DNA from: Candidatus Kaiserbacteria bacterium GW2011_GWA2_52_12 | GTDB taxonomy: Bacteria; Patescibacteriota; Minisyncoccia; Phycocordibacterales; UBA2100 | Reading direction: 5' to 3' | Length of the DNA: 38,444 nucleotides | NCBI GenBank assembly: GCA_001004345.1 | Contig: LCQW01000003.1 | Coordinates: 1-38,444 of the forward strand | Shown here: in pieces, positions 16,844 through 25,176 of the stretch | How the letters are laid out: every line of letters begins with the position of its first letter | Numbering within the stretch: position 1 is the first letter of the stretch | The notes under the pieces: model-generated | What the model was told of the DNA's origin: nothing | What the model saw: the letters and a program-made list of their open reading frames with translations, nothing else | Database searches by the model: none | Position numbers and translations under genes: made by a program

Positions 16844-17371
16844 ATGTCCGGACATAACAAATGGGCGCAGATAAAAAGACAAAAAGGGGCGAACGACGCG
16901 GCAAAAGGTGTGGTCTGGGGCAAGCTCGGCAAGCGAATCGCCGTGGAGAGTAAAAAAGCGAATGGGGATGTAAATTCTCCAACCTTACGCACACTCATCG
17001 AAACGGCAAAGAAAGCGAACATGCCAAAAGACACTATCGACCGCGCTGTTGCAAAAGGTATTTCGAGTGATGTCGCGCTCGATTCCATCACCTACGAGAC
17101 GTACGGACCGGGAGGAGCGGCCATCATCATCGAATGTCTCACTGATAGTAGAAATCGCACCGCGCAGGAAATAAAACACCACTTGAGTGAGTTGGGGCTC
17201 GCACTCGCCGCACCCGGCAGCGCGCTCTGGGCGTTCGAGAAAACAAGTTTCGGCTACATGCCGAAAACCACCGTCCCACTTTCCGAAGAGGACGACGCAA
17301 AACTTATGGAAATCATGCAAAAAATCGACGAATATGACGATGTGCAGGAAGTGTATACGAACGCGGAATAG
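16844..17371 (+). CDS. yebC: YebC/TACO1-family protein, internally shortened
   Basis: A 175-residue YebC-family protein. Family members act as transcriptional regulators or in translation of difficult (proline-rich) stretches. The N-terminus MSGHNKWAQIKRQKGANDAAKG and the YETYGPGGAAIIIECLTDSRNRT segment are highly typical. The C-terminus DDVQEVYTNAE is the family ending. Normal length is about 240 residues, so roughly 60 residues of the second/third domains are missing between GSALWAFEK and the end. TAAACT (16831-16836) ends 7 nt before the ATG. The order ruvB-yebC-ruvC is a variant of the common yebC-ruvC-ruvA-ruvB cluster. Confidence 0.93.
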   Translation: MSGHNKWAQIKRQKGANDAAKGVVWGKLGKRIAVESKKANGDVNSPTLRTLIETAKKANMPKDTIDRAVAKGISSDVALDSITYETYGPGGAAIIIECLTDSRNRTAQEIKHHLSELGLALAAPGSALWAFEKTSFGYMPKTTVPLSEEDDAKLMEIMQKIDEYDDVQEVYTNAE

Positions 17372-17414
17372 TCGCGCGCGGCACAGAGTCTCAACTTTCA
17401 GGTACACTTCCCTT

Positions 17415-17888
17415 ATGCGTGTTCTTGCAATTGATCCGGGATATGGGCGGTGCGGGATGGCCGTTGTGGAAAAATCTGGCGGTCCGGAAACGCTCATATA
17501 CTCGGCGTGCATCGAGACGTCCGCACAAAGTGACTTTGGAGCGCGGCTCGCCACGGTCGTCGATGAGTGTGCAAAGCTCATCAAGGTTCATGCGCCGGAT
17601 GCGTTTGCGATGGAAAAACTTTTTTTCAGTAAAAATCAGAAGACCGCAATGCGTGTCGCCGAGGTCCGCGGCGCCCTTATTAGTTGCGCAGGCCAAAACG
17701 GGATAGAGGTATTTGAATATTCGCCCGGACAGATAAAAAACGCGGCTGCCGGCTGGGGTGGCGCCGACAAAAAACAGGTCGCTGCCATGCTTCATATACT
17801 CATGAAGATTGATAAAAATATAAAACACGACGATGAGTACGATGCAATAGCGATTGGCCTTACTCATCTTGTGTATGCGCGTAGATAA
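17415..17888 (+). CDS. ruvC: Crossover junction endodeoxyribonuclease RuvC
   Basis: A 157-residue RNase H-fold nuclease that resolves Holliday junctions. It starts MRVLAIDPGYGRCG with catalytic Asp7. The acidic residue in AMEKLFFSKN and the closing HDDEYDAIAIGLTH supply the remaining metal ligands. A longer open frame reaching back to 17187 overlaps yebC out of frame and is rejected. The start at 17415 fits the family, and TACACT (17403-17408) ends 6 nt upstream. Confidence 0.96.
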   Translation: MRVLAIDPGYGRCGMAVVEKSGGPETLIYSACIETSAQSDFGARLATVVDECAKLIKVHAPDAFAMEKLFFSKNQKTAMRVAEVRGALISCAGQNGIEVFEYSPGQIKNAAAGWGGADKKQVAAMLHILMKIDKNIKHDDEYDAIAIGLTHLVYARR

Positions 17889-17923
17889 TGGGTGTTAGCG
17901 CCGAAGCTAAAAAAACATTACAA

Positions 17924-17929
17924 TATACT
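17924..17929 (+). promoter_or_regulatory. -10 box TATACT of the PBP gene
   Basis: TATACT ends 8 nt before the ATG at 17938, consistent with a leaderless transcript independent of ruvC. Confidence 0.5.
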
Positions 17930-17937
17930 CGTTTGAT

Positions 17938-20358
17938 ATGTTTAGACGCATATTCAGGTCCGGCGCTGTACGGCGCTTTGTTCCCCAATGGCTCGAGTTC
18001 GGGCTTATCGCTGTTGCTGCGATCACTTTACTCGCCTTTGGTTTTTCTATTCTGTGGGCGACTATCGCCCCCATCCCATCTATAGACAACTTTCAAAATC
18101 GCGAGGTGGCACAGTCGACGAAAATATACGACCGGACCGGAAACATTGTGTTGTACGACGTTCACGGCTCAATGAGGCGCGTTGCGGTACCGCTCGACCA
18201 CATATCGCCGTATATTCAACATGCCGCTATCGCCGTTGAAGACGCGACGTTCTATACCAATGCCGGATTCCGTCCGCTTTCTTTCGCACGGGCCATGTTC
18301 ATCAACCTCATTTCCGGTGGGTACGTCCAGGGTGGTTCCACTATCACACAACAAGTCGTAAAGAACGCCCTTCTCACGCAGGAAAAAACTATTACCCGAA
18401 AGATCAAAGAGATAATATTGGCGTTGCGCCTCACACGCGTCTATTCAAAAGATCAAATACTCAACACCTACCTCAACGAAACAGCGTACGGCGGTACTAT
18501 CTACGGCGTACAGGAGGCAAGCCAGTACTATTTCGGGGTGGATGCAAAAGATGTGACGCTCGCCGAAGCGGCATATCTTGCCGCGCTTCCGCAAGCGCCT
18601 ACATATTTCTCTCCGTACGGCAATCACCGCGATGCACTCGATAAACGAAAGAATTTCGTTCTGGAACAAATGAAGAAAAATGGCTTTATTAATGAGGATG
18701 AATACACGCCGGCACTCGCAGAAAAAGTGATATTCAACGACGTGCGGGAAGCGGGGATAAAGGCGCCTCATTTTGTGTTCTACGTCCGTGAGTATCTTGA
18801 GAATAAATACGGGGCAGACGCCGTCAGCAACGGCGGTCTTCGCGTCATTACCACCCTCGATTACGATCTGCAACAAAAAGCAGAAGATACTATCGCAAAA
18901 TTCTCGCCGGATATGCAGAAAAACTTCAGTGCTTCCAATGAGGGGATGGTCGCTGTCGATCCAAAGACAGGGCAAATCCTCGCCATGGTCGGTTCGCGCG
19001 GATATTTCGATCCCACGATCGACGGGAAGGTCAATGTGACGCTCTCGAGTAGACAGCCGGGCTCCTCGTTCAAGCCGTTCGTATATGCCACCGCATTTGA
19101 GAAAGGATATACACCCGACACTATTGTTTTTGACCTTAAAACACAGTTTTCCACTTATTGTAAGCCGGAAGAAATAGAAAATGATACACCTCCCTGCTAC
19201 TCCCCCGACAACTTCGACGGCACGTTCAAAGGTCCGATGAATCTTCGTAATGCGATAGCTCAGTCTGAAAACATCCCTGCCATCAAGGTTCTTTATCTTG
19301 CAGGAGTGAAAGATTCAATAACAACAGCCAAAAACATGGGTATCACGACACTTGGCGATGCAAATCGGTATGGTCTCACCTTGGTGCTCGGTGGTGGTGA
19401 GGTGAATCTTCTCGAAATGACGAGCGCGTACGGTGTTTTTGGCAACGATGGCGTAAAAAATCCTCCTGTAAGAATACTTCGTGTTGAAGACATTAAGGGA
19501 AATATTCTTGAACAGTATGAGTACCAAAGTACACGAGTCCTGGACCCTCAGATCGCGCGGCTCATAAATAATGTTCTTTCTGATAACGTTGCACGCACAC
19601 CGGAATTTGGCTCTAATTCGCCATTATATTTCTCTGGTGTTGATGTGGCTGACAAGACAGGGACAACCAACGACTACCGTGACGTGTGGATATTGGGCTA
19701 CACACCCGGTATCTCCGTCGGAGCATGGGCCGGCAACAACAACAACACGCCGATGGAGAAAAAAATTGCGGCGTTCATTATTGCGCCGATGTGGCATGAA
19801 TTTATGGACTATGCGATAAAAAAATACCCGACCGATGGATTCATCTCGCCGGCACCCGACGCACACCTGAGCTCATTTTCACCCGTACTCCAGGGCAATT
19901 GGAACTCAAACCCAAATATGGGGGTCCATGACATTTTGTATTGGATCAATAAAGATGATCCGCGCGGCGGACCACCGGCGAATCCCGCAAATGATTCACA
20001 ATTTGCGTACTGGGAATATCCTGTCCAACTCTGGGCAGCACAAAATCCTACATCTCTCATTCCGATTGATTCAGTTGCTCAACAACCAGCCGCGGGAACT
20101 TTTACCATCACCTCACCAGAACAGAACACTGTAATACCGTGGGGAACGAATATTACAACCCACATAGAAACACTTCCGGGTTCTCAAATAACGAATATTA
20201 CCTATTATGTCAATGGTGCCGTTGTTGGGAATTCATCACAGGCACCATATGCCATACCAATCGTTCCGAACGGCCACGGTGCAATGACATTGCGTGCCGT
20301 TGCAAAAAACGAAGTGGGTTCCTATGAAGAGAAAATAGTTGTATTTGTAGTGCAGTAG
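17938..20358 (+). CDS. Class A penicillin-binding protein (PBP1a-like)
   Basis: An 806-residue bifunctional peptidoglycan synthase. An N-terminal membrane helix (about 20-43) precedes a GT51 glycosyltransferase domain with AVEDATFY (catalytic Glu near 101), GGSTITQQVVKN and RKIKEIILAL. The transpeptidase domain has the SxxK motif in GSSFKPF (Ser near 375), the SxN motif SEN and ADKTGTT (near 572). A C-terminal Ig-like domain of about 90 residues (TFTITSPEQNT ... AVAKNEVGSYEEKIVVF) resembles Big/PKD-type extensions of Gram-positive PBPs. Together with the MurE-like gene it shows that this organism makes peptidoglycan. Its stop codon directly abuts the dnaN stop on the other strand, with no spacer. 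Confidence 0.94.
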   Translation: MFRRIFRSGAVRRFVPQWLEFGLIAVAAITLLAFGFSILWATIAPIPSIDNFQNREVAQSTKIYDRTGNIVLYDVHGSMRRVAVPLDHISPYIQHAAIAVEDATFYTNAGFRPLSFARAMFINLISGGYVQGGSTITQQVVKNALLTQEKTITRKIKEIILALRLTRVYSKDQILNTYLNETAYGGTIYGVQEASQYYFGVDAKDVTLAEAAYLAALPQAPTYFSPYGNHRDALDKRKNFVLEQMKKNGFINEDEYTPALAEKVIFNDVREAGIKAPHFVFYVREYLENKYGADAVSNGGLRVITTLDYDLQQKAEDTIAKFSPDMQKNFSASNEGMVAVDPKTGQILAMVGSRGYFDPTIDGKVNVTLSSRQPGSSFKPFVYATAFEKGYTPDTIVFDLKTQFSTYCKPEEIENDTPPCYSPDNFDGTFKGPMNLRNAIAQSENIPAIKVLYLAGVKDSITTAKNMGITTLGDANRYGLTLVLGGGEVNLLEMTSAYGVFGNDGVKNPPVRILRVEDIKGNILEQYEYQSTRVLDPQIARLINNVLSDNVARTPEFGSNSPLYFSGVDVADKTGTTNDYRDVWILGYTPGISVGAWAGNNNNTPMEKKIAAFIIAPMWHEFMDYAIKKYPTDGFISPAPDAHLSSFSPVLQGNWNSNPNMGVHDILYWINKDDPRGGPPANPANDSQFAYWEYPVQLWAAQNPTSLIPIDSVAQQPAAGTFTITSPEQNTVIPWGTNITTHIETLPGSQITNITYYVNGAVVGNSSQAPYAIPIVPNGHGAMTLRAVAKNEVGSYEEKIVVFVVQ

Positions 20359-21459
20359 TTAGCGATTGAGTGGCATCACTAAATACATAAAACTTGAGTC
20401 TGATACACCACGGATCACGAGTGGTCTGCCCACACCGGAAAAACTAAAGGTGATTGAATCGGAACTTATGGATGATAAACAATCGGCCAAATAACCGATG
20501 TGAAAATTAATATCAACATCCTCTCCAGAGAACGCTGCATCTATTAAATCGGACATTTCACCCACATCCGCACTCTGCGCGGTTGCCGTAAATATCTTTC
20601 GTTTTGGATATACATGGAGCCCAATATGTTGATCATTACCAGAAAACACCCGTGCCTTACGAAGAGTCTCTGTAAAATCACTCTTAAGGACGGTGATCTC
20701 TGATGTAACTATTTTTGGAATTATTTCTTTGTAATTTGGGAAGTTTCCCTCAATAACTCTCGATACATACTCAACATCATCGGCATGAACAATAATTTGT
20801 GAGTCATCTATATATAGATTCACCTCATCCCCAGTGATGTGTTCAAGAGTATATACGAGCTCTGTGGCATGTTTGAGGGGAATCAATACCTCAACATCTT
20901 GTTTTCCCGCCCCTCCGGGGATAGTTTTTTCAGCAAGGCGGAACGAATCGGTAGCAACACAAATGATTGCACCGGATTGTAGTGACACGAATACACTCCC
21001 TAATTCAGGACGGATCATTGATGCCGACGCTGCATAGGAAACCGATTGAATGCCGCGTATCAGTCGTTCCCGAGATATTATAATACCCTTTTTACCCCCC
21101 TCCACACTCGTAAGTGTGGGAAATTCCTCATGTGGAACAGATTTGATAAGAGTCTTTGTACCTCGTGCCTCAACTAGAAGGTTGTTGGAGTCTGTTTTAA
21201 GATTAATTTTATCACTATTTATTGAATGAAGTGTTTGAGAAAGAACATTGGCCGGGACCGCTACAATCCCCCTCTCTCCCACATCTCCACCGACATGAAC
21301 ATGAATCCCCGCTTCAAGGTTTGTTGCCCGTACTGAAATATCTTTACCTACATCAAGAAGAATACATGAAAGTATTTGGAGTGATTCTTTTTTTCCGGCG
21401 ATACGTTCCGCGAGAACAACTGCATTCAATAATTTTTCTTTTGTTGTGCTGATCTTCAT
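20359..21459 (-). CDS. dnaN: DNA polymerase III beta sliding clamp
   Basis: A 366-residue ring-forming processivity clamp with the three-domain DnaN layout. It starts MKISTTKEKLLNAVVLAERIAGKKESLQIL; the ends of domains 1-2 show the typical LPHEEFPTL-like segment (SVPHEEFPTL). It ends RGVSDSSFMYLVMPLNR, matching the family's YvlMPmrl ending. TAATAT (21468-21473) ends 8 nt before the ATG. Next to dnaA with the candidate origin between them. Base composition here is visibly more AT-rich than in the flanking gene blocks. Confidence 0.97.
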   Translation of the reverse strand: MKISTTKEKLLNAVVLAERIAGKKESLQILSCILLDVGKDISVRATNLEAGIHVHVGGDVGERGIVAVPANVLSQTLHSINSDKINLKTDSNNLLVEARGTKTLIKSVPHEEFPTLTSVEGGKKGIIISRERLIRGIQSVSYAASASMIRPELGSVFVSLQSGAIICVATDSFRLAEKTIPGGAGKQDVEVLIPLKHATELVYTLEHITGDEVNLYIDDSQIIVHADDVEYVSRVIEGNFPNYKEIIPKIVTSEITVLKSDFTETLRKARVFSGNDQHIGLHVYPKRKIFTATAQSADVGEMSDLIDAAFSGEDVDINFHIGYLADCLSSISSDSITFSFSGVGRPLVIRGVSDSSFMYLVMPLNR

Positions 21460-21473
21460 ACCTTTAGATATTA

Positions 21474-21671
21474 AATACTATTACTACTACTAATGTTGTG
21501 GATTGTGTGGGTAAATCTGTTTCAGGATGTATTTACTTGATGTATTGATTATATGAAGGTGTTGAAAAAAATAGAATAACCATTGATTTTAGTGTGGATA
21601 ATTTTAATTTTTTCAATTCATAGTATTTTATACAGTTGTTATAAATTGTTTTCCACACACAATCAACAACC
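21474..21671. other. Candidate replication origin (oriC)
   Basis: This AT-rich intergenic region between dnaN and dnaA has one perfect DnaA box (TTATCCACA on the minus strand, 21593-21601) and near matches: TTACCCACA (minus, 21506-21514), TTTTCCACA (plus, 21649-21657) and CAATCCACA (minus, 21497-21505). The stretch 21602-21650 is almost entirely A/T and could be the unwinding element. Confidence 0.72.
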
Positions 21672-23021
21672 TTACGCATGTATGAGTGCGCGGATATGAT
21701 CGAGTTCTTGTTCAAGTGATGTATTTGTTTTAATTTCCTCTTTTATTTTCTCACACGAGTGAATAACAGTCGTGTGATCTCTACCACCAAGTTTTTCTCC
21801 TATTGATGGGTATGAAACATTAAATTCTTCGCGCAAAATATACATAATGATTTGTCGTGGTTTCACAACCTCTTTTTTCCGCGTCTTTTCATAGATGCTT
21901 TTCTCTGCGATCTCATAGTACTGTGCGACGCGTCGCACTACCTCATCAACGGAAACACCGCGATTTGGCTTCACGTTATGTTTAATAAGTGCCCGTACAT
22001 CGGCATGAGAGATAGTTTTCCCTTTTAGTTGGGACTTACACACGATCATATTGAGAACACCCTCAATCTCCCGGATATTACCGCGAACATTTTCGGCAAT
22101 GTATTGGACAATATCATCCGGGACAGAGAAGCTGTGTTGTTCCAATTTGGCTTTAATTATTGCTATTCTCGATTCAACATCAGGTTCTGGTATCTCCGCT
22201 ATCATTCCTGCGGAGAAACGCCCACGTAACCGGTCCTCAAAACCAGGTAATAATGTAGGGTGTTTATCACTCGAGAAAACTATTTGTTTATTATTATCAT
22301 AGAGGGCATTGAAAAGGTGGAAGAGTTCTTCTTGGGTTTTTTCCGTATTAGCTATGAACTGTACATCATCCATAATGAGCACATCATAACTCCGGTACTG
22401 ATCTTTGAAGTTGTTGGCGTGACCCGCACGGACTGAATTTATATAATCAACCGCAAAACGCTCGGATGTTACATATAAGACCTTTTTATTGGCATGTGTT
22501 TTCTTGAAATGGTTCCCTATCGCCTGTATAAGATGTGTTTTTCCACGACCTGTTGAGCCATATACAAATAATGGATTGTATGCAAGACCTGGTCGCTCGA
22601 GCACGGCCTTCGCTGCCGCATGGGCTAACTGATTGAATGGGCCAACAACGAATGTGTCAAATGTGTAGCGAGGGTTTAAATTGTCGCGTTTATCGATATA
22701 GAGTGCCTGTAGATCAAGAGATGCATTTCCCATTACCTGTGTTTTAGGTGTTTTACGATCTGTCGTTGTGGTGGAGCGGTGTACTACATATTCGACCGTT
22801 CGAACGGTCGAATCGAGTCCCCGGAGGGCTTTCAAAATAAGTTTGTGGTGTTTTTCCATAAGCCATTCCTTCACAATTTTTGAGGGAACGGCGATATGAA
22901 TTGTTCCACCATCGCGATTTGCGATATCTGTGTTGCGAAACCACGTGCGAAAACTTGCTTCAGATGTTCCAAGTTCAATTTGGACGAGAGTATTTTGCCA
23001 TAATTCACGGTTGGTAATCAT
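21672..23021 (-). CDS. dnaA: Chromosomal replication initiator DnaA
   Basis: A 449-residue AAA+ initiator that binds DnaA boxes and melts the origin. Domain I starts MITNRELWQNTLVQIE. The AAA+ domain has NPRYTFDTFVVGPFNQLAHAAA, Walker A GSTGRGKTHL (about 157-166), Walker B VLIMDDVQF and the arginine-finger GFEDRLRGRF. Domain IV carries the signature GGRDHTTVIHSCEKI for DNA binding. An upstream extension of 23 codons is rejected because it overlaps TATAAT (23050-23055); the start at 23021 fits the family. The implied 5' leader is about 20 nt, so this gene differs from its leaderless neighbours. Confidence 0.97.
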   Translation of the reverse strand: MITNRELWQNTLVQIELGTSEASFRTWFRNTDIANRDGGTIHIAVPSKIVKEWLMEKHHKLILKALRGLDSTVRTVEYVVHRSTTTTDRKTPKTQVMGNASLDLQALYIDKRDNLNPRYTFDTFVVGPFNQLAHAAAKAVLERPGLAYNPLFVYGSTGRGKTHLIQAIGNHFKKTHANKKVLYVTSERFAVDYINSVRAGHANNFKDQYRSYDVLIMDDVQFIANTEKTQEELFHLFNALYDNNKQIVFSSDKHPTLLPGFEDRLRGRFSAGMIAEIPEPDVESRIAIIKAKLEQHSFSVPDDIVQYIAENVRGNIREIEGVLNMIVCKSQLKGKTISHADVRALIKHNVKPNRGVSVDEVVRRVAQYYEIAEKSIYEKTRKKEVVKPRQIIMYILREEFNVSYPSIGEKLGGRDHTTVIHSCEKIKEEIKTNTSLEQELDHIRALIHA

Positions 23022-23049
23022 ACAATAACAACACTCATTAAGTCGCACC

Positions 23050-23055
23050 ATTATA
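23050..23055 (-). promoter_or_regulatory. -10 box TATAAT of dnaA
   Basis: A perfect TATAAT on the minus strand lies 28 nt before the dnaA ATG, giving a short untranslated leader. Confidence 0.5.
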
Positions 23056-23141
23056 CGCACCTTATTGTGTTCGTGAAGCGAAGAGGTCACTCACCCACAC
23101 TGTTCATATCATGTGGATGGGGTGGGGATAGTGGAGTTTGT

Positions 23142-23269
23142 GGTTCTGGGAGTGTTGTTTTTTTGAACTTTGTACTTTTTAACAGTTCTGAAATATATCA
23201 CCACTGCTTTGTTTATAATTTTTTCCAACGTGTCGCGCGCGAGGTTCAAAAAACAGCACTCCCAGCACC
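23142..23269. repeat. Long inverted repeat between dnaA and rpmH
   Basis: Arms at 23142-23168 and 23244-23269 share GGT(T/G)CTGGGAGTG(T/C)TG, a T run and then GAAC, with two mismatches and one length change in about 26 bp, around a 75-nt spacer. The spacer is AT-rich in its first part and contains GTCGCGCGCGAG near its end. Two weak DnaA-box-like sites (23091-23099 and 23112-23120) lie just outside. Confidence 0.65.
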
Positions 23270-23298
23270 TTGTTTTAGGTGAGAAATGACTGTATAGT
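23270..23298 (+). promoter_or_regulatory. Promoter TTGTTT-17-TATAGT of rpmH-rnpA
   Basis: TTGTTT (23270-23275) and TATAGT (23293-23298) are spaced by 17 bp. The -10 ends 8 nt before the ATG at 23307. Confidence 0.6.
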
Positions 23299-23306
23299 TC
23301 CTGCCT

Positions 23307-23447
23307 ATGAGCATGAAACGAACATATCAGCCAAAAAAGCGTAAACGGGCAAAAACACACGGTTTCCGCTCTCGAATAGCAACAAAAAATGGCCGTTTAA
23401 CTCTTCGTCGTCGTCGAAGAAAGGGGCGGGCACGAATTTCAGTGTAA
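23307..23447 (+). CDS. rpmH: 50S ribosomal protein L34
   Basis: A 46-residue, very basic protein containing [19 protein letters not shown] and ending [13 protein letters not shown], the standard bL34 of the large subunit. The ATG at 23307 (two residues before MKRTYQ) is chosen because TATAGT ends 8 nt upstream; ATG at 23313 would give the classic 44-residue form. The stop TAA shares its last A with the rnpA start (TAATG), implying translational coupling. Conserved order rpmH-rnpA-yidC-jag beside dnaA. Confidence 0.95.
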   Translation: MSMKRTYQPKKRKRAKTHGFRSRIATKNGRLTLRRRRRKGRARISV

Positions 23448-23785
23448 TGCTCAAAATTTTTAGGATATCACACACCGAGTTTGTGCGGCTTTCAAAAGAA
23501 AGAGGGTGCCGTATTCACGGCACCCATTTTGCACTGGCGACCTTCCCCTTACCCGTAGGAACACAAGGACCCAAAGCGGCCTGTGTAGTCTCAAAAAAAG
23601 TTTCATTAAAGGCAGTAACCCGAAATCAAATCAAACGACGGTGCCGCGAATGTATTAGAGCACATAGTTCCGTATTGGACACACATCGGACATATGTCTT
23701 TTATGCGAAAAAATCTTCGGCCGACACGGCCTTTGTTGATATACGGGTGGATATTGACGAACTTATTGAAAAAAGTAACCATTGA
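23447..23785 (+). CDS. rnpA: Ribonuclease P protein component
   Basis: A 112-residue basic protein that assists the RNase P RNA in 5' tRNA processing. The family signature is visible as VVSKKVSLKAVTRNQIKRRCREC (about residues 47-69, with the RN..KRR core), followed by a typical final strand and helix (YVFYAKKSSADTAFVDI). It overlaps the rpmH stop by one base. The RNA subunit gene was not found in this window. Confidence 0.93.
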   Translation: MLKIFRISHTEFVRLSKERGCRIHGTHFALATFPLPVGTQGPKAACVVSKKVSLKAVTRNQIKRRCRECIRAHSSVLDTHRTYVFYAKKSSADTAFVDIRVDIDELIEKSNH

Positions 23786-23862
23786 GCCGGCACAAAGAAT
23801 ATGGTGTCCTTTCTGAATGCCGGAACATGCCACGCTAGAGGCCCATTATTTTTGTATCATCA

Positions 23863-23892
23863 TTGTTCGCGAAGTCTTTAACGGGGTACAAT
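23863..23892 (+). promoter_or_regulatory. Promoter TTGTTC-18-TACAAT of yidC
   Basis: TTGTTC (23863-23868) and TACAAT (23887-23892) are 18 bp apart. The -10 ends 8 nt before the ATG at 23901, so yidC can be expressed apart from rnpA. Confidence 0.55.
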
Positions 23893-23900
23893 ACACCAAC

Positions 23901-24617
23901 ATGATCAGTTTTATTTTCCATGCCCTTGTGTATGATCCGCTATACAACGGGCTTATTTATTTTGTAGGAATGATACCCACTCACGACGTGGGAGTTGCAG
24001 TTATTGTGTTGACCATAGTAGTTCGTGTCATTCTTTTTCCTCTTTCCCGTCGCGCCGTTGAGTCCCAGATCGCAATGAAGAAAATCGCACCGGAGATCGA
24101 GGAATTGAAAAAGAAGCACAAAGATTCAGGAGAACAAAGCAAAGCAATATTTGCGCTCTACAAAGAACGCAACATACACCCCTTTGCGAGCATTGGGCTC
24201 CTCCTTTTGCAGCTTCCCGTCCTCATTGGTTTATATTGGGTATTTGCCCTCGGCGGATTACCGCACATCAACACAGATCTCCTCTATTCGTTTGTGCACG
24301 CACCAGCCGCTATCAATATGGAATTCATGGGCATTTTTGATATGGGAGCAAAACACAATGTCATTCTTGCAATACTGGTCGCTCTCTCTCAATTGATCTA
24401 CTCACGGCTCTCTATGGGGCCGCGCGGTGCCCAGACCGCTGGCGAAGCGACCCTTTCTACCGACATGGCAAAAAGCTTTGATGTTCAGGCGCGGTACGTA
24501 TTTCCGCTTCTATTCGGTGTTATTTCGTGGACAGTTCCCGCCGCCGCGCCGCTCTACTGGCTCACCGGCAACCTGTTCATGATGGGACAAGAGTATATAT
24601 CAGGACGCAGATTTTAG
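23901..24617 (+). CDS. yidC: Membrane protein insertase YidC/Oxa1 family
   Basis: A 238-residue insertase for membrane proteins, of the short Gram-positive type without the large periplasmic domain. Helices are visible at about residues 20-48, 100-125, 155-175 and 195-235. The family's cytoplasmic coiled-coil KIAPEIEELKKKHKDSGEQSKAIFALYKERNIHP lies between helices 1 and 2, and R51 of the SRRAVES segment is a candidate for the conserved groove arginine. An upstream extension of 28 codons is rejected because it contains the promoter. Followed by jag after 64 nt. Confidence 0.95.
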   Translation: MISFIFHALVYDPLYNGLIYFVGMIPTHDVGVAVIVLTIVVRVILFPLSRRAVESQIAMKKIAPEIEELKKKHKDSGEQSKAIFALYKERNIHPFASIGLLLLQLPVLIGLYWVFALGGLPHINTDLLYSFVHAPAAINMEFMGIFDMGAKHNVILAILVALSQLIYSRLSMGPRGAQTAGEATLSTDMAKSFDVQARYVFPLLFGVISWTVPAAAPLYWLTGNLFMMGQEYISGRRF

Positions 24618-24645
24618 GCGGTATAACACGTGAATAACGTCGACT

Positions 24646-24674
24646 TTGGTACAAAGTTGGTGTGGTGGTATAGT
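24646..24674 (+). promoter_or_regulatory. Promoter TTGGTA-17-TATAGT of jag
   Basis: TTGGTA (24646-24651) and TATAGT (24669-24674) are 17 bp apart. The -10 ends 7 nt before the ATG at 24682. Confidence 0.6.
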
Positions 24675-24681
24675 GCCCGAG

Positions 24682-25167
24682 ATGGAAATCATTGAAAATA
24701 TTCTCAAAGAACTGCTTGATAAAATCGGCGTCCCCTATTCAAAGATAGTCAAGTACGAGATTGCAAAACAGACCATCTTCTCGATTGAAGCGGATGATGG
24801 ATCGGCCCGCACACTCATCGGCATGCACGGGGACACTGTGCATGCACTCGACATGCTCGTGAAAAAGATCGTCGAGAAACGCTTTACCCCGAAAGAAGGT
24901 GAAGTCCTGTCTGCGCAGGCAGGAAACCCAATGTTTTTGGTTGACATCAATGATTACCGCGCAAAACAGATAAAAGACCTGCAGGCAAAGGCCCTCATGA
25001 TGGCGGAGCGCGCACGGTCGTTCCAGTATGATGTGGAACTCACCCCCATGAGTGCGTATGAACGGCTCATCGTTCACACCACCCTCCAAGACGCACCGAA
25101 TATAAAAACTGAATCACAGGGAGAAGGGAGGAACCGAAGGGTGGTAATAAAGTATTCAACCGAATAA
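24682..25167 (+). CDS. jag: Jag/KhpB-type RNA-binding protein (KH and R3H domains)
   Basis: A 161-residue cytoplasmic RNA-binding protein. A KH domain has its GxxG loop in LIGMHGDTVHALD, and a C-terminal R3H domain spans NDYRAKQIKDLQAKALMMAERAR ... PMSAYERLIVHTTLQD with the R-x3-H pattern in ERLIVH. The Jag-N domain is reduced, as in many short KhpB proteins. In Gram-positives KhpB with KhpA affects cell elongation and division. The ATG at 24682 replaces an upstream in-frame start at 24646 that lies within the promoter. It converges on the pilin gene with 9 nt between stops. Confidence 0.93.
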   Translation: MEIIENILKELLDKIGVPYSKIVKYEIAKQTIFSIEADDGSARTLIGMHGDTVHALDMLVKKIVEKRFTPKEGEVLSAQAGNPMFLVDINDYRAKQIKDLQAKALMMAERARSFQYDVELTPMSAYERLIVHTTLQDAPNIKTESQGEGRNRRVVIKYSTE

Positions 25168-25176
25168 TCTCATCCC

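Noticed and set aside
16303-17091. 262-codon minus-strand open frame over ruvB and yebC
   Set aside because: Antisense to two genes with firm homology; no motif of its own.
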